A DNA stretch of 20,484 nt from JAENVT01 sp040005915 (GTDB lineage: Bacteria; Actinomycetota; Acidimicrobiia; Acidimicrobiales; Ilumatobacteraceae), in the NCBI GenBank assembly GCA_040005915.1, contig JBDTYA010000238.1, forward strand, positions 1 to 20,484, given 5' to 3'. The position numbers and the translations under genes were made by a program. Positions 6,892-14,447 of the stretch are shown here, piece after piece; within the stretch, counting starts at the first letter, position 1, and every line of letters starts with the position of its first letter. A model generated the notes under the pieces. The model was not told where the DNA came from. It saw only the letters and a list, made by a program, of their open reading frames with translations, and made no database searches.

Positions 6892-8805
6892 CTACGCCGG
6901 CAGTTGCAGCTCGGGCGGCGGCGGAGCGTCGCCGATGAGGTGCAACACCTGCACGGCACGCGTCATGGCGACGTACAGCAGTCGTGCCCCGAGCGCCGAA
7001 CCGTCGAAGATCTGGTGAGCGTTGACCACCACGACACCGTCGAACTCCAGGCCCTTCACCGCCTCGGGGGTGAACACGGGCACGTCGCCATATGCCAGGT
7101 CGTGCACATGATCCACACGCAGTAGGCCACGAGAAGCCAACGCCACGGCGATCCCCTCGTGAAGTGCTGCCGGCGCCACCACACCGGTGTTGTGATGGCG
7201 GTGCCGCACGTCGGCGACCTCGGCGGCCACTGCGTCCATCAGTTCGTGCGTCGAAACGACCCGCACGACGGGCGGCGCTCCCCCCAACCGCACGCTGCGG
7301 CTCGGCTCGCTCGAAACGTCCGTGAAGGGCAGCAATCGGTTGGCGGCATCGAGGATCGGGCCGGGCACGCGATAGCCGATGGTCAGCACGGCGACTGAGG
7401 CCGCGTCCGCACGGATGTGGGTCAACGCCACGTTCCAATCCTGCTGGCCCGCGGGCGTGGTCGACTGGGCGAGGTCGCCCATGATCGTCATCGAGCCCTG
7501 AGGGCTGCGGCGGCCGATGACCCGCAGCGACACCGCTGAGTGATCCTGGGCCTCGTCGACGATGACATGACCGAACGTGAACGGGGTGCCGTTGAGCATC
7601 GAGTTGGCCTCGTCGACCAAGAACTGATCGGCAACGGTCCACCGGCGACGCTTACCCGATGGGCCTGGCAGCAGCTTGTCGACCAGCCGGATTGGTTGTT
7701 GCGTCGGCCAGGCCTTCGCAACTGCAGCGCGCAGCTCGGGCGAGCGTTGCCAGATGTCGTCACGGTCCGTGCGACGCATCAATTCGCGTTGCACGAGGCC
7801 CTTCAATCCTTCTCTGCGTTTGTTGACAGGCGTGACACCGTGCAGCGCCTCGTCCACCCAGCCGGCGAACTCGCCGGCCTCGACCGTCAACGTGCGCGCC
7901 CCGATCGGCATTCGCAGGTCAACGGTCGGCCGAACGACGTGGGCCACACTTGCCTCGGCGAGGCGGTCGAGCATCTCCGGCGCACCTTTCCACCGTCGTG
8001 CCGCGTCGTCGTCGGTGCTGGTGATCTCGACCTTCGGAACGCAGATGTCGAGGGCGGTGCGCTGTTGCACCAAACGCTCGCCGAGCGAGGGCAGCACGTT
8101 GGCGATGTAGTCGAGGAAGACCGTGTTGGGGCCGACGACCAGCACACCGTTGCGGGCAAGCCGTCGCCGATGTTCGAACAGCAGGTACGCGGCGCGGTGC
8201 AGGCCGACCGCGGTCTTGCCGGTTCCGGGGCCACCTTGCACGACCAGGCATTGATCCAACGGAGCGCGGATCACCACGTCTTGTTCGGCTTGGATGGTGG
8301 CGACGATCTCGCGCATCGCACCAGTGCGAGCGGCCCCGATCTCGGCGAGCACCGGGTCGGGTACGCCGGTCGCAGCCACCGAATCGGGATCGTCGAGCTG
8401 CTCGTCGAGGTACGCCGAGATCTCGCCGTCGACCATCGTGAACCGGCGACGGTGGCTGAGGCCGAGCGGATCGACACCGGTAGCCCGGTAGAACGGCGCA
8501 GCGATGGGTGCTCGCCAGTCGACGACGACCGGGTCGTGGCTGTCGTTCTCGATGTGCCTGCGGCCGATGTACCAACTGTCGGCGTGCTCGTCGATGATGC
8601 GCCCGAAGAAGTCGCCGGCGCCGGGACTGTGCAAATCCTCCAGCGCCTCGGCAACCGTCACCTCGACGTACTCCGCAGTGATCCCGTCGGCCGAGGCCGA
8701 CGGGTCGACGGCGCGAAAGCGTCGGATCATCGCGTCGCGGCATCGCCGGGCGAACGTCAGGTGGTCGCGTTCGGCCGCAAGTTCGGGGAAGAGGTCGGCG
8801 TCCAC
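6892..8805 (-). CDS. HelD/UvrD-superfamily ATPase (RNA polymerase recycling type)
   Basis: A 637-aa superfamily 1 ATPase from GTG 8805. Motif I (Walker A) is GGPGTGKTAV at 191-200. Motif II is VDEAQD at 416-421. Motif III-like GDLAQS lies at 443-448. Motif V-like KGLEFDGVVVV is at 584-594 and motif VI YVAMTRA at 611-617. An N-terminal helical region (1-60) and the VVVDWRAPIAAPFYRA stretch at 93-108 are characteristic of HelD rather than UvrD/Rep. HelD proteins release stalled RNA polymerase from DNA, and some protect against rifamycins. It is divergent from mftA across 76 bases and convergent with the MDMPI paralog, so it is probably its own transcription unit. It has no known direct role in mycofactocin synthesis. 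Confidence 0.88.
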   Translation of the reverse strand: MDADLFPELAAERDHLTFARRCRDAMIRRFRAVDPSASADGITAEYVEVTVAEALEDLHSPGAGDFFGRIIDEHADSWYIGRRHIENDSHDPVVVDWRAPIAAPFYRATGVDPLGLSHRRRFTMVDGEISAYLDEQLDDPDSVAATGVPDPVLAEIGAARTGAMREIVATIQAEQDVVIRAPLDQCLVVQGGPGTGKTAVGLHRAAYLLFEHRRRLARNGVLVVGPNTVFLDYIANVLPSLGERLVQQRTALDICVPKVEITSTDDDAARRWKGAPEMLDRLAEASVAHVVRPTVDLRMPIGARTLTVEAGEFAGWVDEALHGVTPVNKRREGLKGLVQRELMRRTDRDDIWQRSPELRAAVAKAWPTQQPIRLVDKLLPGPSGKRRRWTVADQFLVDEANSMLNGTPFTFGHVIVDEAQDHSAVSLRVIGRRSPQGSMTIMGDLAQSTTPAGQQDWNVALTHIRADAASVAVLTIGYRVPGPILDAANRLLPFTDVSSEPSRSVRLGGAPPVVRVVSTHELMDAVAAEVADVRHRHHNTGVVAPAALHEGIAVALASRGLLRVDHVHDLAYGDVPVFTPEAVKGLEFDGVVVVNAHQIFDGSALGARLLYVAMTRAVQVLHLIGDAPPPPELQLPA

Positions 8806-8815
8806 GGGGTCGGTA

Positions 8816-8821
8816 ACCCTA
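8816..8821 (-). promoter_or_regulatory. Candidate -10 element of the helD-like gene
   Basis: On the minus strand TAGGGT (TAnnnT) ends about 10 bases before the GTG at 8805. No obvious -35 or ribosome site is seen. It shares the 76-base divergent region with the mftA promoter. Confidence 0.2.
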
Positions 8822-8849
8822 TCTGCACGGGATGAGGGCTCCTACTGCC

Positions 8850-8863
8850 GGCCCCTGAGGGCC
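8850..8863. promoter_or_regulatory. Inverted repeat GGCCC-CTGA-GGGCC in the mft promoter region (candidate operator)
   Basis: A perfect 5-bp inverted repeat with a 4-base spacer lies 18 bases upstream of mftA, immediately before the putative -10 (8870-8875). This position suits a repressor operator; many mycofactocin loci carry a TetR-type regulator (mftR), though none is in this window. GC-rich short palindromes also arise by chance in such DNA. Confidence 0.3.
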
Positions 8864-8869
8864 ACCCAC

Positions 8870-8875
8870 TACGCT
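8870..8875 (+). promoter_or_regulatory. Candidate -10 element giving a leaderless mftA mRNA
   Basis: TACGCT fits TAnnnT and ends 6 bases before the ATG at 8882. There is no Shine-Dalgarno-like purine tract before that ATG, so transcription may start at or next to the initiation codon. No convincing -35 is seen. Confidence 0.35.
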
Positions 8876-8881
8876 CGCCGC

Positions 8882-8986
8882 ATGGAGAACGAAGACATCA
8901 TCGAAGTCGGCGCGGACGAGGCCGAGATCGAAGAAGAGCTGCTGATCGAGGAGATCTCGATCGACGGCATGTGTGGCGTGTACTGA
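8882..8986 (+). CDS. mftA: Mycofactocin precursor peptide MftA
   Basis: A 34-aa peptide, below usual gene-finder limits. It contains 13 acidic residues and no Lys, Arg or His, and ends in the family signature IDGMCGVY followed by TGA. In the known pathway MftB binds the peptide and delivers it to the radical SAM enzyme MftC, which decarboxylates the terminal Tyr and links it to the neighbouring Val. MftE then frees the Val-Tyr-derived core and MftD and MftF finish the redox cofactor. The last ~8 residues are the conserved substrate part; the acidic N-terminal region is the leader. mftB follows immediately, overlapping or 2 bases downstream depending on its start. Identification rests on the C-terminal motif plus adjacency to mftB and mftC and is secure. 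Confidence 0.97.
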   Translation: MENEDIIEVGADEAEIEEELLIEEISIDGMCGVY

Positions 8987-9267
8987 TCTTGCCGTCGCTG
9001 CTCGACACACCGTTGGAGCTCGACCCGCAGGTCGCCTTACGCCCTGAACCGTTCGGCGCGCTCGCCTACCACTACGGCACGCGGCGTCTGGTGTTCATGA
9101 AGCACCTCGATGTCGTCGCTGTCGCGCGCCAACTCGGCCAACACCCGTCACTCTCGGCGGCGCTCACAGCTTGCGGCATCGCCGAAGCGCGCTGGCCCTC
9201 GTTCGCCAAGGCATTCGCGTCCCTCAACGAATCGGAGATCGTGCGTGAGCGCCCAGTCGCTGGTTGA
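8971..9267 (+). CDS. mftB: Mycofactocin biosynthesis chaperone MftB (RiPP recognition element protein)
   Basis: A protein of up to 98 aa from GTG 8971, a start that overlaps the 3' end of mftA by 16 bases. A shorter alternative is TTG 8989, just after the mftA stop; no clear ribosome site decides between them. The conserved MftB core is obvious: LDPQVALRPEPFGALAYHYG, then RRLVFMKH and a helical C-terminus. MftB is a PqqD-like RiPP recognition element protein that binds the MftA leader and presents it to MftC. It is cytoplasmic and has no catalytic residues. The 3' end overlaps mftC by 23 bases, as expected for a stoichiometrically coupled pair. Confidence 0.93.
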   Translation: MWRVLILPSLLDTPLELDPQVALRPEPFGALAYHYGTRRLVFMKHLDVVAVARQLGQHPSLSAALTACGIAEARWPSFAKAFASLNESEIVRERPVAG

Positions 9268-10378
9268 GCAACTGAAGGGCGGGCTCGATGCCCCAATCTG
9301 CCTGACGTGGGAGCTGACCTACGCATGCAACCTGCAATGCGTGCACTGCTTGTCGTCGAGCGGGCGGCGGGACCCACGTGAACTGACGACGGCCGAGGCA
9401 AAGCGGGTGCTCGACGAGCTCCGCGCCCTTCAGGTCTTCTACATCAACATCGGCGGCGGCGAGCCGATGGTTCGACGCGATTTCTTCGAGCTGGTCGATT
9501 ACGCGATCAACCCGATCAGCGGCAACAACGGCATCGGCGTCAAGTTCTCGACCAACGGTACGTACGTCGACGTCGCCAACGCTCGACGCCTGGCGGCTAT
9601 GGACTACCTCGACATCCAGATCTCACTCGACGGGATCGATGCTGCCACCAACGATCCGTTGCGCGGCGACGGCTCGTACGCGGTAGCGCGCCGGGCCATG
9701 GACAACCTTGCAGCCGCCGATTTCGGGCCGTTCAAGATCAGCGTGGTCGTCACCCGGCACAACGTCGACCAGCTCGACCGGTTCAAAGCGCTGGCGGATT
9801 CCTACGGCGCACAACTGCGCATCACCCGGTTGCGGCCCAGCGGAAGAGGCGTCGACACCTGGCACGACCTGCACCCGACCAACGCCCAGCAACGACAGAT
9901 CTACGACTGGCTGCTCGCCGAAGGCGACACGGTGCTGACCGGCGATTCCTTCTTCCATCTCAACGCCTTGGGGGAGAGCCTTCCCGGTCTCAACATGTGC
10001 GGCGCGGGCCGGGTCGTGTGCCTCATCGACCCGATCGGCGATGTGTACGCCTGCCCGTTCGTGATCCATGATCAGTTCAAGGCCGGGTCGGTCCGCGATG
10101 CCGGCGGGTTCGCCCAGGTCTGGAAGCACAGCGATCTGTTCATCGAACTTCGCGAGCCCCAGTCGGCCGGGGCGTGTGCCAGTTGCGGCAGCTACGACGC
10201 CTGCCAGGGCGGGTGCATGGCAGCCAAGTTCTTCACCGGCCTGCCGTTGGACGGGCCGGATCCGGAGTGCGTGCACGGCGCCGCCGACGTGACGTTGGGT
10301 GCGGTTCAGGTCGAGCTGACCCCACGCCCGTCGCTCGACCACTCGCGGCCCCGAGCTCTGTCGCTCACCAGGCGCTGA
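9245..10378 (+). CDS. mftC: Mycofactocin radical SAM maturase MftC
   Basis: A 377-aa radical SAM/SPASM protein. The radical SAM cluster motif is Cys28-x3-Cys32-x2-Cys35 (CNLQCVHC), and the SAM-binding GGGEP is at residues 70-74. The C-terminal SPASM region holds Cys252, 259, 270, 311, 314, 320, 324 and 342, which would ligate auxiliary iron-sulfur clusters. GTG 9245 is chosen because GGAG lies 7 bases upstream and the family N-terminus (CLTWELTYACNLQC) then sits at the normal place; the open frame upstream is an mftB shadow. MftC performs oxidative decarboxylation of the MftA C-terminal Tyr and the subsequent Val-Tyr crosslink in the cytoplasm. All key cysteines are present, so it should be functional. 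Confidence 0.96.
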   Translation: MSAQSLVEQLKGGLDAPICLTWELTYACNLQCVHCLSSSGRRDPRELTTAEAKRVLDELRALQVFYINIGGGEPMVRRDFFELVDYAINPISGNNGIGVKFSTNGTYVDVANARRLAAMDYLDIQISLDGIDAATNDPLRGDGSYAVARRAMDNLAAADFGPFKISVVVTRHNVDQLDRFKALADSYGAQLRITRLRPSGRGVDTWHDLHPTNAQQRQIYDWLLAEGDTVLTGDSFFHLNALGESLPGLNMCGAGRVVCLIDPIGDVYACPFVIHDQFKAGSVRDAGGFAQVWKHSDLFIELREPQSAGACASCGSYDACQGGCMAAKFFTGLPLDGPDPECVHGAADVTLGAVQVELTPRPSLDHSRPRALSLTRR

Positions 10379-10410
10379 GCCCGCTCCCAGCGACAAAGTT
10401 CGGGCGGCCC

Positions 10411-10416
10411 TAAGGT
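10411..10416 (+). promoter_or_regulatory. Candidate -10 (TAAGGT) before the plsY-like gene
   Basis: TAAGGT lies 32 bases after the mftC stop. A GCGACA at 10390-10395 could be a poor -35 with a 15-base spacer. A start 7 bases after the -10 would coincide with 10423, where the PlsY-like sequence becomes readable. The same AAGG could instead be a ribosome site for translation from 10423. Confidence 0.25.
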
Positions 10417-10449
10417 TGGCGGATCGTTGCCGCACTCGCGTTCATCCCG

Positions 10450-11007
10450 TTGGCATACCTGCTCGGCACGTTTCCGAGCGCCGTGATGGTCGCTCGATCT
10501 CGGGGCGTCGACATCCTCACGCAAGGCTCCGGCAACCCTGGCGCGTCCAACGTCGCCCGCGTCCTCGGCGCCCGTTGGGGAGCGCTCGTCTTCGCGCTCG
10601 ACGCCTTGAAGGGCGCGCTCCCAGCGCTCGTCGGGATGTCGCTCGACACGCGTCCCGGTGCATACATCTTGGTGTCGGCCGCGGTGCTGGGCCACATGTT
10701 CCCGGCGACCCGTAGGTTCCGTGGCGGCAAAGGGGTTGCAACGATGGCCGGGGCGATGCTGGCCCTCCACCCGTTGCCGTCGCTGGCACTGCTGGCGATC
10801 TGGATCGTGGCCCGCAAGGCCACCGGCAAGGCGTCGCTGGCGTCGCTGCTGATCACGCTCGCGTTGCCGATCGCCCTGGCGATCGCCGGCGTGCCGGTGT
10901 GGGAGATCGGCTGTGTCGTCGGGTTGTGCGCCCTGGTGTTCGTGCGGCACGTCGACAACATCAAGCGGCTCATCGCCCGCCGCGAGCTGTCGGCCGACCA
11001 CAGATGA
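10450..11007 (+). CDS. PlsY-family glycerol-3-phosphate acyltransferase-like membrane protein
   Basis: A 185-aa membrane protein from TTG 10450. It carries the PlsY signatures: GSGNPGASN at 26-34 (phosphate-binding motif 1), DALKG at 51-55, and GHMFP followed by FRGGKGVAT at 81-98. Four to five hydrophobic segments are visible. PlsY transfers an acyl group from acyl-phosphate to glycerol 3-phosphate, the first step of phospholipid synthesis. The start is odd: the frame is open from the TAA at 10411-10413 and codons from 10423 (IVAALAFIPLAYLLG) look like the normal first helix, yet no ATG or GTG occurs there. A rare ATC start is therefore possible, or TTG with a shortened helix. The stop overlaps the next gene by 4 bases (ATGA). 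Its setting inside a mycofactocin locus is unusual for a housekeeping enzyme. Confidence 0.85.
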   Translation: MAYLLGTFPSAVMVARSRGVDILTQGSGNPGASNVARVLGARWGALVFALDALKGALPALVGMSLDTRPGAYILVSAAVLGHMFPATRRFRGGKGVATMAGAMLALHPLPSLALLAIWIVARKATGKASLASLLITLALPIALAIAGVPVWEIGCVVGLCALVFVRHVDNIKRLIARRELSADHR

Positions 11008-12482
11008 AGCGTCTCGTCGCCAGGCCCGCAGTCGCCGCTGCCGGCGCATGGACCGCTGTCTACCTGTTGCTGTGCGCCACCGGCCAACGGTTCTCGACGC
11101 AGTACCTCGACATCGCCTGGCAACTGATCCCGACCGAGACGTTGCGCGCCGACCCGATCGGCAGCGTGTGGCACCTGCACATCCAGCCGCCACTGTGGAA
11201 CCTGATCGTCGGCGGCGTTCTGGCCTGGTCCCCGATCCCTGACTCGATCAGCCTGCAACTCGTGCAGTTCACGTTCGCAGTGTTGGCCGTAGCGATGCTG
11301 GCATCGCTGCTGGCGCGGCTGTTCGGCCGCCCGGTGGTCGCCGTCGCCATCGCCGTGGTCGCCATGCTGGATCCGCAGGTGACGGCCGGCGCCTTCACAC
11401 CGACGTACGAGATCCCGACGACGTGCGGGCTCGTTGCAGTGTTGTGGCTGGTCGTGATCCGACCACGGTCGCCGCGCTTCACATTGATCAGCCTGGCCGC
11501 CGTCGCGACCGCTGTGGTGATGACCCGCACCGTCTTCCACCCGGCGTGGCTGGTGATCCTGCTGCTGGTTTCGTGGTGGGTGGTGCGCCGGACCGTCGAC
11601 GTCCGCGCGGTCGTCTGTGCGGCGCTGATACCGCTGCTGCTGGTCGGCGGGTGGATGGTGAAGAACCAGGTGATGTTCGATCGGCCGACGTTGTCGAGTT
11701 GGTTCGGTATGAACCTGCAGCGCGCGGTCGTGCCGGTTGCCAGCGACGCTCAACTGGCGAAGTGGGCTGCCGCCGGCGACATATCGGAGATCACCGCGGC
11801 ATACCCCAGCGGCTTCGTCTCGTACAGCGGCTACGAGCCGTACGTGGGTGACTGCGTCACCAAGCACAGTCACCCGGCGAACTCCAAGACGACTCGCCTG
11901 GGGATCGACTCGTTGCCAAACTTCAACGCCGAGTGCTACCTGCCGATCTTCGACATCGCCGGCGACGATGCGCGGTGGGTCATCACCCACCATCCTGCGC
12001 TCTACGCAAAAGGTCGTTGGTGGGCGATGCGCGCCTGGGTGATGGAGACCCCTCCGCCGCTACTGACGACCTCGCCGCTGTACGACGCGATGCGCCCGGT
12101 CTACCGAATCGCTCAACTCGGAATTCCGATGGATCTGCCCTCGATCCGTTTCGGCGATGCAGAGTTCGGCGCGTTCAACGTGCCGCAGCACCTGTCGATG
12201 TTGCAAGCCTTCGCGACGCTGCTCGTCATCGCCGTCGGCGTCCGCGCCGCGTGGCGGCGGATACGAAGACGACCATCGTCGCGGTGGATCGAGGTCGAGA
12301 TCGTCTCCGGTTTGATCGTCGGGTGGAACCTCGTCGTCGGTGTGCTGTTCGAGCTCGGCGAACAGTTCAGGTTCCGGGCAACGACGGATCCGATCACGAT
12401 GAGCATCGCCGCCTGGCTGGTGTGGCGCATGTACCACCACCTTCGCCGACGTCGCGCCGACGTACAAGGATCGCAATCGTGA
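11004..12482 (+). CDS. Polytopic membrane protein, GT-C (ArnT/PMT-like) glycosyltransferase candidate
   Basis: A 492-aa protein whose ATG overlaps the plsY-like stop. About nine to eleven hydrophobic segments are spread over residues 10-215 and 415-480, with a large hydrophilic region (about 240-410) between them. GT-C-like marks are an Asp in the first loop (QYLDIAWQ, D36), HLHIQPPLWN at 57-66 (like the H-x-PPL motif of PMT/ArnT proteins), and GWMVKNQVMFDRPTL at 216-230, matching the W-x-(K/R)-N-x-x-x-F element of that superfamily. HHPALYAKGRWWAM further down also fits. GT-C enzymes transfer sugars from polyprenyl-phosphate donors outside the membrane. This is fold-level resemblance only; no acceptor can be named. 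The last base of its stop is the first base of the next ATG. Confidence 0.7.
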   Translation: MKRLVARPAVAAAGAWTAVYLLLCATGQRFSTQYLDIAWQLIPTETLRADPIGSVWHLHIQPPLWNLIVGGVLAWSPIPDSISLQLVQFTFAVLAVAMLASLLARLFGRPVVAVAIAVVAMLDPQVTAGAFTPTYEIPTTCGLVAVLWLVVIRPRSPRFTLISLAAVATAVVMTRTVFHPAWLVILLLVSWWVVRRTVDVRAVVCAALIPLLLVGGWMVKNQVMFDRPTLSSWFGMNLQRAVVPVASDAQLAKWAAAGDISEITAAYPSGFVSYSGYEPYVGDCVTKHSHPANSKTTRLGIDSLPNFNAECYLPIFDIAGDDARWVITHHPALYAKGRWWAMRAWVMETPPPLLTTSPLYDAMRPVYRIAQLGIPMDLPSIRFGDAEFGAFNVPQHLSMLQAFATLLVIAVGVRAAWRRIRRRPSSRWIEVEIVSGLIVGWNLVVGVLFELGEQFRFRATTDPITMSIAAWLVWRMYHHLRRRRADVQGSQS

Positions 12483-14347
12483 TGGAGCTGTTGACCGCGC
12501 TTCCGATCGGCACCGCTGAGGCAGCGAACCGGGTGATGTTCGGCCCGCATGTCACCAACCTCGGCGACGACGACCGGCGATTCACATCGAGGCACACGGC
12601 GTACTACGCCAAGCGCGCAGCGGGCGGTTGCGGAGTCATCGTGACGGAGGGTGCGAGCGTGCACGACAGCGACTGGCCGTACGAACGGGCGCTACTGGCG
12701 AACCGTTGTGCCGCGGGCTGGGCCGAGATCGCTGCCGCGTGCCACCGACACGGAAGCCTGGTGATCGCCTCGCTCGATCATGCCGGCGGGCAAGGAAGTA
12801 GCGCGTACAACCAGTTGCCTCTGCTCGCTCCGTCGAGGGTCCCCGAGGTCAACAGCCGCGAGACGCCGAAGTGGATGGAGGCCGGCGACATTGCGGCCGT
12901 CATCGCCGGGTTCGCCGCTGCGACCGTCACTGCGGTGAGCGCCGGTTGCGACGGGGTCGAGATCAACGCCGGCCAGCACAGTCTGGTTCGGCAGTTCATG
13001 TCCGGCCTCACGAACCATCGCGACGATCGATGGGGCAACGACAGGTTGATGTTCGCCAACGAAGTGATCGCCGCCGTCCGGCCGCACACGGGTGTGCTGG
13101 GCTTGCGACTGTGCTGCGACGAGTTGGCGCCGTGGGCGGGGATGACGCCCGAGACGGCGCCGGCGATCGCCGCAACACTGGTCGCAGCCGGTCTCGACTA
13201 CGTCGTGGTCGGGCGCGGATCGATCTACTCCGTCGAGAAGACGAGACCTGACTTCCATGAGCCGACAGGGTTCAACATCGACGTGTGCCGAACGGTGAAG
13301 GCCGCTGTCGCGGGCACGCCAGTGTTCCTACAGGGCTCGGTCGTCGATCCGGGGCAAGCGGAGTGGGCCGTTTGCGAGGGCGTCTGCGACGGGGTCGAGA
13401 TGACCCGCGCCCAGATCGCCGATCACGGGCTTGTCGGCAAACTGCGCGACAACCTGGGCGACACGATCCGCCCCTGCATCCGATGCAACCAGACGTGTCA
13501 GGTCCGCGACGCCCGCAACCCCATCGTCACGTGTGTCGGCGAGCCCTCTGCCGGCCGCGAGACCGAAGATCCCGACTGGTACGAAGCGACGACCGCTCCA
13601 CGTCAGGTAGTTGTCGTCGGAGGCGGCGTCGCCGGATTGGAGACGGCGCGGGTTGCCGCTATCCGCGGGCACCACGTGACGCTGGTCGAAGCCGCCGCGA
13701 CCGTCGGCGGGCTGGTCGCCATCGCCGGGCCGGGCGCCATGCTTGCTGCATGGCTCGAAGCGGAGTGCCGGCGAGTCGGCGTCGAGATCGCGACAGGCGC
13801 CACCACAATTCCCGACGGGGACGTGACGATCCAGTGCACCGGTTCGCACGCCGGCCGGCGCGAGTACGCGATCCACGACCCGTCGATGGTGATCGACGTC
13901 GCGGATGTCCGGAGAGGCGCTGTGCTCCCGGACGGTCGGATCGCATTGTTCGATCCGATCGGAGGGCCGATCGCCGTCGCGCTCGCCGAGGAGTTGGGCG
14001 ACCGGGCGATCCTCATCACGCAGGATCACATCGCCGGCAACGAGCTGTCACGCACCGGTGACCTTGCACCGGCCAACGTACGGCTCGCGCGGCGGGCGGT
14101 GACGATCGAACGCCGCACACTGCTGCGCGGAGTGCGGTCCGGCGAGATCGAGGTCGAGGACCGCTTCAGCGGGGTCCGGCGCTCGATCGCCTGTGCGGCG
14201 CTGGTCGACTGCGGCTTCCGCTTGCCCGAGGACCCGATCCCTGGCGCAGATCTGCACGCCGGCGACTGCATCGCCCCACGCACCATCCACGAGGCCATTC
14301 TGGAGGGCCGCCGCGCCGCACTCGCCATAGATGCGGTGACCCGCTAG
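12482..14347 (+). CDS. Mycofactocin-system FadH/OYE family oxidoreductase (2,4-dienoyl-CoA reductase-like)
   Basis: A 621-aa fusion typical of FadH. Residues 1-325 are an Old Yellow Enzyme-type FMN barrel (NRVMFGPHVTNLG, then VEINAGQHSLVRQFMSG, CCDELAPWAG and GSVVDPGQAEW). Cys332, Cys335, Cys339 and Cys351 are the 4Fe-4S ligands in CIRCNQTC...C. From ~375 an FAD/NAD-binding domain begins with VVVGGGVAGLE at 377-387. The sequence, including HDSDWPYERA at 61-70, closely resembles the mycofactocin-associated FadH/OYE group, most likely type 1 of the two described. AAGGA at 12466-12470 could serve either ATG 12482 or GTG 12479; the latter adds one residue and a 4-base overlap with the preceding gene. 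It probably uses or regenerates mycofactocin in redox metabolism, but its substrate is unknown. Confidence 0.93.
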   Translation: MELLTALPIGTAEAANRVMFGPHVTNLGDDDRRFTSRHTAYYAKRAAGGCGVIVTEGASVHDSDWPYERALLANRCAAGWAEIAAACHRHGSLVIASLDHAGGQGSSAYNQLPLLAPSRVPEVNSRETPKWMEAGDIAAVIAGFAAATVTAVSAGCDGVEINAGQHSLVRQFMSGLTNHRDDRWGNDRLMFANEVIAAVRPHTGVLGLRLCCDELAPWAGMTPETAPAIAATLVAAGLDYVVVGRGSIYSVEKTRPDFHEPTGFNIDVCRTVKAAVAGTPVFLQGSVVDPGQAEWAVCEGVCDGVEMTRAQIADHGLVGKLRDNLGDTIRPCIRCNQTCQVRDARNPIVTCVGEPSAGRETEDPDWYEATTAPRQVVVVGGGVAGLETARVAAIRGHHVTLVEAAATVGGLVAIAGPGAMLAAWLEAECRRVGVEIATGATTIPDGDVTIQCTGSHAGRREYAIHDPSMVIDVADVRRGAVLPDGRIALFDPIGGPIAVALAEELGDRAILITQDHIAGNELSRTGDLAPANVRLARRAVTIERRTLLRGVRSGEIEVEDRFSGVRRSIACAALVDCGFRLPEDPIPGADLHAGDCIAPRTIHEAILEGRRAALAIDAVTR

Positions 14348-14354
14348 CAATGGT

Positions 14355-14368
14355 GGCGGGAATCCGCC
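14355..14368 (+). terminator. Candidate hairpin after the mycofactocin locus
   Basis: GGCGG-GAAT-CCGCC forms a 5-bp stem 7 bases after the oxidoreductase stop, followed by the 10-base palindrome CCGAGCTCGG at 14367-14376. It may mark the end of the mft transcription unit, although no T-tract follows. Confidence 0.3.
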
Positions 14369-14432
14369 GAGCTCGGCGAGGTCGACGTTGCGAAGCTTCC
14401 CCGGACGAGGGTTCATCACCCGCTTCTCGTAA

Positions 14433-14438
14433 TAGCCT
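14433..14438 (+). promoter_or_regulatory. Candidate -10 element of the HAD-GH18 gene
   Basis: TAGCCT (TAnnnT), with an overlapping TAATAG at 14430-14435, lies 9 bases before ATG 14448. No ribosome site is present, which suggests a very short leader. A new transcription unit starting here agrees with the hairpin upstream. Confidence 0.25.
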
Positions 14439-14447
14439 CCACGTCGC

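Noticed and set aside
7540..8835. 431-codon plus-strand frame opposite the helD-like gene
   Set aside because: The minus strand carries all superfamily 1 ATPase motifs; the plus frame has no family features.
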